In this document: one piece after another, positions 1 to 6,004 of the stretch | Layout: each line of letters starts with the position of its first letter | Numbering within the stretch: position 1 is the first letter of the stretch | Source of the DNA: an uncultured Acetobacteraceae bacterium | Lineage (GTDB): Bacteria > Pseudomonadota > Alphaproteobacteria > Acetobacterales > Acetobacteraceae | NCBI GenBank assembly: GCA_903839965.1 | Contig: CAIMEK010000311.1 | Location: forward strand, 1 to 7,270 | DNA length: 7,270 nucleotides | Direction: 5' to 3' | The notes under the pieces: generated by a model | Told to the model about the DNA's origin: nothing | The model's input: only the letters and a program-made list of their open reading frames with translations | Database searches by the model: none | Position numbers and translations under genes: made by a program

Positions 1-125
1 AGTACGCGCTGTCGTGCGAACTGTCCTTCGTGCCGCTGATCGACGTCTACACGCCGAACGTGAAGAACTACACGCCCAACCTGTTGGGCAAGCCGCGCTT
101 CAACGAGGTCTGGCTCGAGGCCTGA
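1..125 (+). CDS. ABC transporter substrate-binding protein, family 5 (peptide/nickel type), C-terminal end only
   Basis: Only the last 40 codons are in the window; the reading frame begins at base 3 and ends at the TGA at 123-125. The visible tail contains VPLIDVYTPNVKNYTPNLLG followed by PRFNEVWLEA. This is typical of the extreme C-terminus of periplasmic binding proteins of the SBP_bac_5 (DppA/OppA/NikA-like) family, in which a Y-x-P-N-L (or similar) stretch and an aromatic E-V-W/L-x ending are common. Such proteins capture di- or oligopeptides, opines, nickel chelates or some oligosaccharides in the periplasm and deliver them to a DppBC-type permease. The genes that follow on the same strand supply exactly those partners, so this is almost certainly the binding protein of that importer. 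The assignment rests on a short tail plus context. The ligand cannot be inferred because the binding domain lies outside the window. Confidence 0.85.
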   Translation, partial: YALSCELSFVPLIDVYTPNVKNYTPNLLGKPRFNEVWLEA

Positions 126-143
126 TGCCCATCCGCACCGTGC

Positions 144-150
144 AGGGAAG
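144..150 (+). promoter_or_regulatory. Ribosome-binding site of the enolase-superfamily gene
   Basis: AGGGAAG lies six bases before the ATG at 157, in the 31-base gap after the binding-protein stop codon. It supports this start. It also shows that translation of this gene need not depend on coupling to the gene before it. I see no promoter-like element in the short gap, so cotranscription with the binding-protein gene is likely. Confidence 0.6.
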
Positions 151-156
151 CCATCC

Positions 157-1332
157 ATGAAGATCGATCGGGTCGAAGACCTGCATGGTGCGGCCGGCTG
201 GCGCACCACGTCCTACCTGAAGATCGCCACCAGCGACGGCATCGTCGGCTGGTCCGAATACAGCGAGGATGTCGGCAATCTCGGGCTGACCGCCACGCTG
301 CGGGCGCTGGGGGAGCGGCTGATCGGGCTCGACCCGCTGCGCATCGAGTCGATCCTGGCGCTGCTCTATACCCACAGCGTGCCGGCCTGGTCGGGCATCA
401 ACCAGCAGGCGCTGGCGGCGATCGGCAACGCCTTGCTGGACATCAAGGGCAAGGCCCTCGGCGTGCCCGTGCACGCGCTGCTGGGGGGCGCGCTGCGCGA
501 CCGGCTGCCGATCTACTGGTCGCATTGCGGCAGCTACCGCGTGCGCAACGCCGCCGTGATGGGCGTGCCGCCGGTGGAAACCTACGAGGACCTGCACCGG
601 CTTGGCGAGGAAGTGCGCCGGCGCGGCTTCAAGGGGCTGAAGACCAACATCATGATGCTGCAGGACGGCAAGCTGACCGGCTTCCGCCCCGGCTTCGGCG
701 GCACCCCCGGCTTTCCCGCGCTCAACCCACGCCCGGACGTGTTGCAATCGCTGCGGCGCCAGTTGGAAGCGCTGCGGGCCGGCACCGGGCCGGACATTGA
801 CATCATGCTGGATGCCAATTTCCACTTCCGGACGGAAGGCTACCTCGAACTCATCCGCGCCATCGAGCCTTACCATCTGGCCTGGCTGGAACTCGATCTC
901 TACGATCCGGGCAGCCTGGCGCTGCTGCGGCGGGAGGCGCACTTTCCGATCGCCAGCGGCGAATCGCTGTTCACCCGCCGCGGCTACCGGCCGTTCCTCG
1001 ACGCCTACGCCATGGACGTGGCGATCGTGGACGTGATCTGGAACGGCTTCATCGAGGGAATGAAGATCGCCGCGATGTGCGACGCCTATGAGGTGAACGT
1101 GGCGCCGCACAACTTCTACGGCCACCTCGCCGACCACATCAGCGCCAACTTCGCCGCGGTCACGCCGAACTTCCGCGTGCTCGAGATCGACATCGACGAC
1201 GTGCCGTGGAAGGGCGAGTTCGTCACCCACCAACCCGAATTCGAGAACGGCGAACTGGTGGTGCCGAGCCGGCCGGGATGGGGCACCGATGTCGACGAGG
1301 CGGCGGTGCGTCGGCATCCGGCGTCGCGCTGA
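157..1332 (+). CDS. Enolase-superfamily enzyme, mandelate racemase/muconate lactonizing enzyme type (probable acid-sugar dehydratase or racemase)
   Basis: This is a 391-residue cytoplasmic enzyme, the usual length for the family. The ATG at 157 is preceded by a good ribosome-binding site, AGGGAAG at 144-150. An N-terminal capping domain (about 1-125) is followed by a barrel domain. Predicted Mg2+ ligands are Asp219 (LDANF), Glu245 (WLELD) and Glu269 (ASGES), spaced 26 and 24 residues apart. The general-base dyad of the mandelate racemase subgroup appears as Asp292 (VDVIW) and His318 (APHNF), close to the spacing of Asp270/His297 in mandelate racemase. The usual KxK motif at the end of the second barrel strand reads K162-T-N164, so the second Lys is Asn. 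A Gly/Pro-rich stretch of extra residues lies at about 166-195. Family chemistry is abstraction of a proton next to a carboxylate, giving racemisation or dehydration. The gene sits between an importer's binding-protein and ATPase genes, so it probably acts on the imported compound. The exact substrate is unknown; sugar acids are the commonest in this subgroup. Confidence 0.93.
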   Translation: MKIDRVEDLHGAAGWRTTSYLKIATSDGIVGWSEYSEDVGNLGLTATLRALGERLIGLDPLRIESILALLYTHSVPAWSGINQQALAAIGNALLDIKGKALGVPVHALLGGALRDRLPIYWSHCGSYRVRNAAVMGVPPVETYEDLHRLGEEVRRRGFKGLKTNIMMLQDGKLTGFRPGFGGTPGFPALNPRPDVLQSLRRQLEALRAGTGPDIDIMLDANFHFRTEGYLELIRAIEPYHLAWLELDLYDPGSLALLRREAHFPIASGESLFTRRGYRPFLDAYAMDVAIVDVIWNGFIEGMKIAAMCDAYEVNVAPHNFYGHLADHISANFAAVTPNFRVLEIDIDDVPWKGEFVTHQPEFENGELVVPSRPGWGTDVDEAAVRRHPASR

Positions 1333-1359
1333 ACCTGGGGTCGACGGGGCGTGGGTGAG

Positions 1360-2370
1360 ATGACCGGCGCTGCCGTTCCGCTGCTCGATGTGCGGGACCT
1401 CAGCGTGTGGTTTGCCAGCGGCTCCGGCGAGACGCAGGTGACGCGCGAGGTATCGTTCTCGGTGGCGCCGGGGGAAACGGTTGGGCTGGTGGGCGAGAGC
1501 GGCTGCGGCAAGACCGTCACCGGGCTGGCGCTGATGGGGCTGCTGCCGCCGCGGCGCAGCCGGATCGGCGGGCGCATCCTGCTCGACGGCGAAGACCTCA
1601 CCCTGCTGCCGGCGCGCGACATGCGCCGCTTGCGCGGGCGGCGGATCAGCATGATCTTCCAGGAGCCGATGAGCGCGCTCGATCCGGTGTTCACCATCGG
1701 GCGGCAGATCAGCGAGACCCTGCGCTCGCATTTCGACATCAGCCCGGCGGAGGCGCGCAACCGCGCCATCGAGGCGTTGACGCGGGTCGGCATTCCCGAG
1801 CCCGCGCTGCGTTACGACGCCTTTCCGCACCAGCTTTCCGGCGGCATGCGCCAGCGCGCGATGATCGCCATCGCCATCGTCTGCGAGCCGCGCATTCTGA
1901 TCGCCGACGAGCCGACCACGGCGCTGGACGTGACGGTGCAGGCGCAGATCGTCGACGTGCTGGGGGATTTGTGCGCGCGGCTTGGCATGGCGATGCTGTT
2001 CATTACCCATGACCTCGGCCTGGTGGCGCAGACCTGCACGCGGCTGCTGACGATGTATGCCGGCGAGGTGGTGGAGCAAGGCGCGATCGACGATGTGCTG
2101 GTGCGGCCGCGGCATCCCTACAGTTCCAGCCTGCTGCTTTCGTTGCCCGCGCTGAGCGCGCGCAAGGTGCGGCTGCCCGCCATTCCGGGCCGGGTGCCGA
2201 CGCAGGCGGAGATGCCCGCCGGTTGCCGCTTCGGGCCGCGCTGCACGCATGCGCGGCCGCCCTGCGGCGACGTGCAGCACCTGGCGCCCGTGGGTGCCGG
2301 CGCGCGGGTGCGCTGTTGCCGCTCGGCCGAGATCGTGCTGCCCGGCGTGCTGAAGAGAGCGGTGGCATGA
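1360..2370 (+). CDS. dppD: Peptide-type ABC transporter ATP-binding protein, DppD/OppD class
   Basis: First ATPase subunit of the importer; it hydrolyses ATP on the cytoplasmic face of the membrane. Numbering from the alternative GTG at 1351, the motifs are: Walker A GESGCGKT (48-55), Q-loop Gln104, signature LSGGMRQR (162-169), Walker B ILIADEP (182-188), D-loop ALD (191-193) and H-loop His220. The C-terminal oligopeptide/dipeptide extension is present, with HPY at 255-257 and Cys292, Cys298, Cys305 and Cys322 or 323, spaced C-x5-C-x6-C-x16-C. DppD-class proteins bind an iron-sulfur cluster with such cysteines. The start is uncertain. The ATG at 1360 has GGGG ten bases upstream and GGTGAG immediately before it. 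GTG at 1351 would add three residues (MGE) and has a weaker site. The gene begins within about 30 bases of the enolase-family stop and overlaps the next ATPase by ATGA. All catalytic motifs are intact. The symbol denotes class only; the substrate need not be a dipeptide. Confidence 0.95.
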   Translation: MTGAAVPLLDVRDLSVWFASGSGETQVTREVSFSVAPGETVGLVGESGCGKTVTGLALMGLLPPRRSRIGGRILLDGEDLTLLPARDMRRLRGRRISMIFQEPMSALDPVFTIGRQISETLRSHFDISPAEARNRAIEALTRVGIPEPALRYDAFPHQLSGGMRQRAMIAIAIVCEPRILIADEPTTALDVTVQAQIVDVLGDLCARLGMAMLFITHDLGLVAQTCTRLLTMYAGEVVEQGAIDDVLVRPRHPYSSSLLLSLPALSARKVRLPAIPGRVPTQAEMPAGCRFGPRCTHARPPCGDVQHLAPVGAGARVRCCRSAEIVLPGVLKRAVA

Positions 2371-3359
2371 CCCAGGGGCCGCTGCTGTCCGTGCAGGATG
2401 TCGGCATCCATTTCCAGCTTTCGCGTCGGCAGGTGCTGCGCGCGGTGGACGGCGTCAGCCTGGACGTGCAGCGCGGCGAGACGTTCGGCATCATCGGCGA
2501 GTCCGGCTGCGGCAAGACCACGCTGGGGCGCGCGCTGGTGTGCCTGGAGCGGCCGGCGAAAGGGCGCATCCTGCACGACGGCGTCGATCCCACCACGCTG
2601 TCGGCGAAGCAGTTGCGGCGGCACCGCAGCCAGTACCAGATCGTGTTCCAGGACCCCAACGCCGCGCTCGATCCGCGCATGACCATCCTCCGTTCGGTGC
2701 GCGAGCCGCTCGATGCGGTCGGGACACTGCCGCCGGCCGAACGGCACGACATCGCCGTGGGGCTGATGGAGCGGGTCGGGCTGGCACCGGACTTCGCGCG
2801 CCGCTACCCGCACGAACTCTCCGGCGGACAGAAGCAGCGCGTCTGCATCGCCCGCGTGCTGACGCTGCACCCCTGCGTCATCGTTTGCGACGAGGCGGTG
2901 TCGGCGCTCGATGTTTCGATCCAGGCCGACATCCTCAACCTGCTGGCCGAGCTGCAGGAAGAGCGCGGCCTGACCTACGTGTTCATCACCCACAACCTCA
3001 GCGTGGTCGCGCATGTCAGCGACCGCATCGCGGTGATGTATCTCGGCCGCCTGGTGGAGCTTGGCGATACCGAGGCGCTGCTGGCGCGCCCGCTGCATCC
3101 CTATACCGAGGCGCTGCTGTCGGCCGAGCCGGCCGCGCTGCCGTCGCACATGCGCGACAACCGCCGCATTCTGCTCAGCGGCGACCTGCCCAGCCCGGTG
3201 TCGCCGCCTTCGGGGTGCCGCTTTCGCACGCGCTGCCACTTCGCCGCTGCGGTGTGCGCCGAACAGGTGCCGGACTGGCAAGAGATCGAGGACCGGCACT
3301 GGGTCGCCTGCCACTTCGCCGGCAGCGTGACGCAGCTTCCCGCGGGCGCCCGCGCATGA
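2367..3359 (+). CDS. dppF: Peptide-type ABC transporter ATP-binding protein, DppF/OppF class
   Basis: Second ATPase subunit, 330 residues, expected to pair with the DppD-class protein as a heterodimer. Motifs: Walker A GESGCGKT (44-51), Q-loop Gln95, signature LSGGQKQR (151-158), Walker B VIVCDEA (171-177, with catalytic Glu176), D-loop ALD (180-182), H-loop His209 (ITHN). The C-terminal extension has HPY at 244-246 and four cysteines, Cys284, Cys290, Cys297 and Cys315 (C-x5-C-x6-C-x17-C), as in iron-sulfur-binding members. The reading frame stays open back to 2223, but ATG 2367 is the right start. It shares ATGA with the previous stop codon, has a purine-rich AAGAGAG at 2353-2359, and gives the standard N-terminus (LLSVQDVGIHF) in which the ATPase fold begins. 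The stop codon overlaps the start of the first permease. Nothing is missing or truncated. The symbol denotes class only. Confidence 0.95.
   Translation: MTQGPLLSVQDVGIHFQLSRRQVLRAVDGVSLDVQRGETFGIIGESGCGKTTLGRALVCLERPAKGRILHDGVDPTTLSAKQLRRHRSQYQIVFQDPNAALDPRMTILRSVREPLDAVGTLPPAERHDIAVGLMERVGLAPDFARRYPHELSGGQKQRVCIARVLTLHPCVIVCDEAVSALDVSIQADILNLLAELQEERGLTYVFITHNLSVVAHVSDRIAVMYLGRLVELGDTEALLARPLHPYTEALLSAEPAALPSHMRDNRRILLSGDLPSPVSPPSGCRFRTRCHFAAAVCAEQVPDWQEIEDRHWVACHFAGSVTQLPAGARA
3341..3354 (+). repeat. 14-base perfect palindrome just before the first permease start
   Basis: CGCGGGCGCCCGCG is identical to its own reverse complement. It lies one base before the ATG at 3356, inside the end of the DppF-class gene. 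As RNA it could form a five-pair stem with a four-base loop at the place where a Shine-Dalgarno sequence would normally be. In GC-rich DNA such palindromes can arise by chance, so a role in restricting independent initiation is only a possibility. Confidence 0.5.
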
Positions 3360-4312
3360 ACCGCCATCCGCTGCTGATTGTCGCCATGCGGCTGCTGCAG
3401 GTGCTGCCGGTGCTGGTGTTCGCCACCATCGTCATTTTCGGCCTGTTGCAACTGGTGCCCGGCGATCCCGCCGCGGTGATCGCCGGCGAGACCGCGACGG
3501 CGCAGCGCATCGCCGATCTTCGCCGCATGCTCGGGCTGGATCAGCCCTGGTGGCTGCAGTACCTGCGCTGGCTGGCCGGCGCATTCCGCGGCGACCTTTC
3601 CAACTCGTTGATGACCGGCCAGCCCGTGCTCGGCGAAGTGCTGCGCCGGCTGCCGAACACGCTGCTGATCGTGTCCGGGGCGCTGGTGCTGTCGATCCTC
3701 GTGGGCGTGCCGCTGGGCATCATCGCCGCCACCAACGTGGAGACGCGGGTGGACCGGTTCGTCACCAGCGTGGCCTCGCTGGGCGTGGCGGTGCCGAATT
3801 TCTGGCTGGCGATGATCCTGGTAGGCGTGTTCGCACTTGGGCTCGGCTGGTTTCCCACCACCGGATCGGCGCCGATCACGCGGGACTTCGCCGGCGCGCT
3901 CTCGCATGCCGCGTTGCCCTCGGTGGCGCTGGCCATGGGCGGCATCGCCGAGATCGCCCGGCAGTTGCGCAGCGCGCTGATCGAGGTGCTGTCGTCGCAG
4001 TACGTGCGCACGCTGCAGGCGAAAGGGCTGCCGCAGGTGCGCATTCTCTGGCAGCACGGGTTGAAGAACGTGTCGCTGACGCTGCTGACGGTGATCGGGC
4101 TGGTGTTCAACCGAACGCTCGGCGCCACCGTGGCGATCGAGGCGGTGTTCGCCATCCCCGGCACCGGCTCGCTGATCGTCAACGCCGCCACCAACAAGGA
4201 TTTCCCGATCGTGCAGGGGACCGTGTTCATCCTGGTGATCATCGTCATCCTGTGCAATCTCGCCATCGACCTGCTGTATTCGCTGCTCGACCCAAGGGTG
4301 AACCGGTCGTGA
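3356..4312 (+). CDS. dppB: Peptide-type ABC transporter permease, DppB/OppB class
   Basis: Inner-membrane permease of 318 residues, typical for DppB. Six hydrophobic segments can be picked out at about 10-32, 100-124, 136-162, 183-203, 240-262 and 287-310. Family marks include the VPGDPA motif after the first membrane helix (34-39). The cytoplasmic EAA-like loop at 216-238 (YVRTLQAKGLPQVRI onward), which docks on the ATPases, has the conserved AKG at 222-224. AIPGTGSL (266-273) and the terminal LLDPR (310-314) are also present. The start ATG 3356 overlaps the previous stop as ATGA. No Shine-Dalgarno sequence is visible before it; instead a 14-base perfect palindrome abuts the start, so translation is probably coupled to the DppF-class gene. 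It forms the translocation pore with the DppC-class partner encoded next. The symbol denotes class only. Confidence 0.95.
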   Translation: MNRHPLLIVAMRLLQVLPVLVFATIVIFGLLQLVPGDPAAVIAGETATAQRIADLRRMLGLDQPWWLQYLRWLAGAFRGDLSNSLMTGQPVLGEVLRRLPNTLLIVSGALVLSILVGVPLGIIAATNVETRVDRFVTSVASLGVAVPNFWLAMILVGVFALGLGWFPTTGSAPITRDFAGALSHAALPSVALAMGGIAEIARQLRSALIEVLSSQYVRTLQAKGLPQVRILWQHGLKNVSLTLLTVIGLVFNRTLGATVAIEAVFAIPGTGSLIVNAATNKDFPIVQGTVFILVIIVILCNLAIDLLYSLLDPRVNRS

Positions 4313-5148
4313 AGCGGTCGCACCTGCTGCGGTGGCTGCGCGCGGACAAGGGAGCGGCGATCAGCCTGGCCTATCTCGCGGTGCTGCTGTCGCTGTCGGT
4401 GCTGGCGCCGGTGGTGTCGCCGCACTCGCCGGTGGAGCAGGGCGCCGACATCCTGGCGCCGCCGGACTGGAGCCACCTGCTCGGCACCGACGACCTCGGC
4501 CGCGACGTGTTCAGCCGGTTCATCTACGGCGCGCCGATGACGCTGTATGCCAGCGGGCTGGCGGTTGGCGTCGGCACGCTGGTCGGGCTGCCGTTCGGCG
4601 TGATGGCGGGCTATCTGGGCGGCTGGGTGGATGGCCTGATCAGCCGCATCATCGATACGCTGCTGTCGTTCCCCAGCATCATCCTGGCGATTGCGGTGAC
4701 CGGGGCGCTCGGCATCGGGCTGACCAATGCCATGATCGCGGTGGGGCTGGCCTTTGCGCCGGCGCTGGCGCGGCTGATTCGCGTGCAGACCATCATCGTG
4801 AAGACCGAACTTTACGTGGACGCCTCGAAAACGTTCGGCATGGCGCCGTGGCGCGTGGTCTGGCGGCATATCCTGCCGAACGCCATCCAGCCCGTCATCG
4901 TGCAGGTCACGCTGCTGTTGGCCACGGCGCTGCTTGCCGAGGCCAGCCTCAGTTTTCTCGGCCTGGGCGTGCAGCCGCCGCAGCCCAGTTGGGGGCAGAT
5001 GCTGGCGCGGGCCTACGGCTACATGGAAATTGCGCCCGAGCAGATGTACACGCCGGGCTTGGCGATTCTGTGCACCACGCTGGCGTTCAACACGCTCGGT
5101 GAATCGCTGCGCACGCTGCTCGACCCCACCCGCCGCCGCAGCGACTGA
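4309..5148 (+). CDS. dppC: Peptide-type ABC transporter permease, DppC/OppC class
   Basis: Second inner-membrane permease, 279 residues. After a short N-terminus and first membrane helix (about 17-36), the periplasmic segment carries the DppC hallmark HLLGTDDLGRDVFSR (56-70). Further hydrophobic segments lie at about 78-101, 117-136, 139-157, 195-215 and 248-262. The EAA loop that contacts the ATPase is at 169-191 (YVDASKTFGMAPWRVVWRH onward), with Ala172 and Gly177. It is followed by EASLSFLGLG (211-220), QPPQPSWG (222-229) and LLDP (270-273). The GTG start at 4309 overlaps the DppB stop as GTGA and has AAGGGTG at 4294-4300, eight bases upstream. The longer upstream frame is only a shadow of the DppB gene. 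This is the last gene of the + strand operon; its stop lies 10 bases from the stop of a convergent operon. The symbol denotes class only. Confidence 0.95.
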   Translation: MKRSHLLRWLRADKGAAISLAYLAVLLSLSVLAPVVSPHSPVEQGADILAPPDWSHLLGTDDLGRDVFSRFIYGAPMTLYASGLAVGVGTLVGLPFGVMAGYLGGWVDGLISRIIDTLLSFPSIILAIAVTGALGIGLTNAMIAVGLAFAPALARLIRVQTIIVKTELYVDASKTFGMAPWRVVWRHILPNAIQPVIVQVTLLLATALLAEASLSFLGLGVQPPQPSWGQMLARAYGYMEIAPEQMYTPGLAILCTTLAFNTLGESLRTLLDPTRRRSD

Positions 5149-5151
5149 GGC

Positions 5152-5166
5152 GGCTGTCCTACAGCC
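5152..5166. terminator. Small hairpin between convergent operons, weak candidate terminator
   Basis: GGCTGT, loop CCT, then ACAGCC make a perfect six-pair stem with a three-base loop. It covers the whole gap between the two convergent genes and the stop codon of the minus-strand one (TAG, read from 5161 to 5159). No run of T follows on either strand, so it does not fit a standard intrinsic terminator. Symmetric hairpins at convergent gene ends can act in both directions, but this one is short and its role is unproven. Confidence 0.35.
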
Positions 5167-6004
5167 CGGTCGTCGCCCCCGCCGTCAGCCCGCGCACGAA
5201 GTGGCGCTGCATGAAGATGAACAGGATCAGCACGGGCACGATCGAGACGACGCCGGCAGCGGTGATGTTGCCCCAGTCGACGCCGTAATCCGTCATGTAG
5301 AGGTGCATCCCGACCGGGACGGTGCGCATGGACCCCGACGAGGTCAGCACCAGGGCAAGGATGAATTCGTTCCAGGACTGGACGAAGCTGATGACGGCGA
5401 CGGTGACCAACCCTGGACTGGCCGAGGGAATGACCACGCGATACAGCGCGCCGAGGCGCGAGGTGCCGTCGATCAGCGCGGCTTCCTCGATCTGGATCGG
5501 GATGGAGTGGAAGTAGCCTTGCATGAACCAGATGGCCAGCGGCGCGATGAAGGCGCTGTTGGCGAGGATCAGCACGGCGTAGGTGTCGAGCAGGCCGACG
5601 CGGCTGCCGAAGAAATACAGCGGCAGGACGGTGGACAGCTCGCCCATCGCCATGCCGATGAGGATGAGGAACAGCATCGCCGCCTTGCCGCGAAACCTGA
5701 AGCGGGAGACCGCGTAGCCGGTGTGGATCGATACGGTGACCACGACGATGACGGTGCACACGGCGACGATGCTGCTGTTCATCAGGTAGCGCAGGAAGCC
5801 CGAGGAGAACACGTTGGCGTAGTTCTCCAGCGTCGGCGGCCACGGCAGGAAGGTCGGCGGAACCTGCAGGATCATCGCCTTCGGCTTCAGCGACGTGCTC
5901 AGGGTCCACAGGAACGGCAGCAGGAAGGCCGCCCCCGCGATTGCCATTCCGAGCGGCCGGGCCAGGCCCCGGGCCAGCACCCGCGCGGCGACCGACCGGC
6001 TCAT
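5159..6004 (-). CDS. Carbohydrate ABC transporter permease, MalG class (CUT1 family)
   Basis: Inner-membrane permease of 281 residues, the normal size for MalG-type proteins. Hydrophobic segments are at about 18-37, 75-97, 108-131, 141-161, 198-220 and 246-265. The cytoplasmic EAA loop begins at EEAALIDG (173-180), continues through TSRLGALYRVVIP (181-193) and serves as the ATPase docking site. SWNEF (210-214) and the C-terminal FVRGLTAGATTG (269-280) closely resemble conserved MalG-family sequences. The start at 6004 shares ATGA with the stop of the MalF-type gene. A run of six G lies four bases upstream and may serve as a weak ribosome-binding site. The frame is open far upstream, to 6937, but that part is antiparallel filler over the MalF-type gene. 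No ATPase gene follows; the next gene is convergent. The sugar transported cannot be told from the permease. Confidence 0.95.
   Translation of the reverse strand: MSRSVAARVLARGLARPLGMAIAGAAFLLPFLWTLSTSLKPKAMILQVPPTFLPWPPTLENYANVFSSGFLRYLMNSSIVAVCTVIVVVTVSIHTGYAVSRFRFRGKAAMLFLILIGMAMGELSTVLPLYFFGSRVGLLDTYAVLILANSAFIAPLAIWFMQGYFHSIPIQIEEAALIDGTSRLGALYRVVIPSASPGLVTVAVISFVQSWNEFILALVLTSSGSMRTVPVGMHLYMTDYGVDWGNITAAGVVSIVPVLILFIFMQRHFVRGLTAGATTGL

Noticed and set aside
126..156. Possible promoter between the binding-protein and enolase-family genes
   Set aside because: The gap is only 31 bases and holds a ribosome-binding site but no -35/-10-like pair.
100..2280. A 726-codon open frame on the minus strand, antisense to the enolase-family and DppD-class genes
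   Set aside because: Its product is rich in Arg, His, Gln, Ala and Asp with no recognisable domain, which is the usual mirror of GC-biased codons. The plus-strand genes have complete catalytic motifs.
2223..2366. Upstream extension of the DppF-class protein to 2223
   Set aside because: The extra 48 residues are Arg/Ala-rich and overlap the DppD-class cysteine region in another frame. The ATGA overlap and the usual N-terminus favour 2367.
2540..3355. Extension of the DppB-class frame back to 2540 as a possible fusion
   Set aside because: The added part is an out-of-frame reading of the DppF-class gene with no domain. The membrane protein begins properly at 3356.
2118..4869. Long minus-strand open frames of 398, 318 and 442 codons under the DppF, DppB and DppC genes
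   Set aside because: Same low-complexity His/Arg/Gln-rich composition, no motifs or plausible ribosome-binding sites. They are explained by high third-position GC on the true strand.
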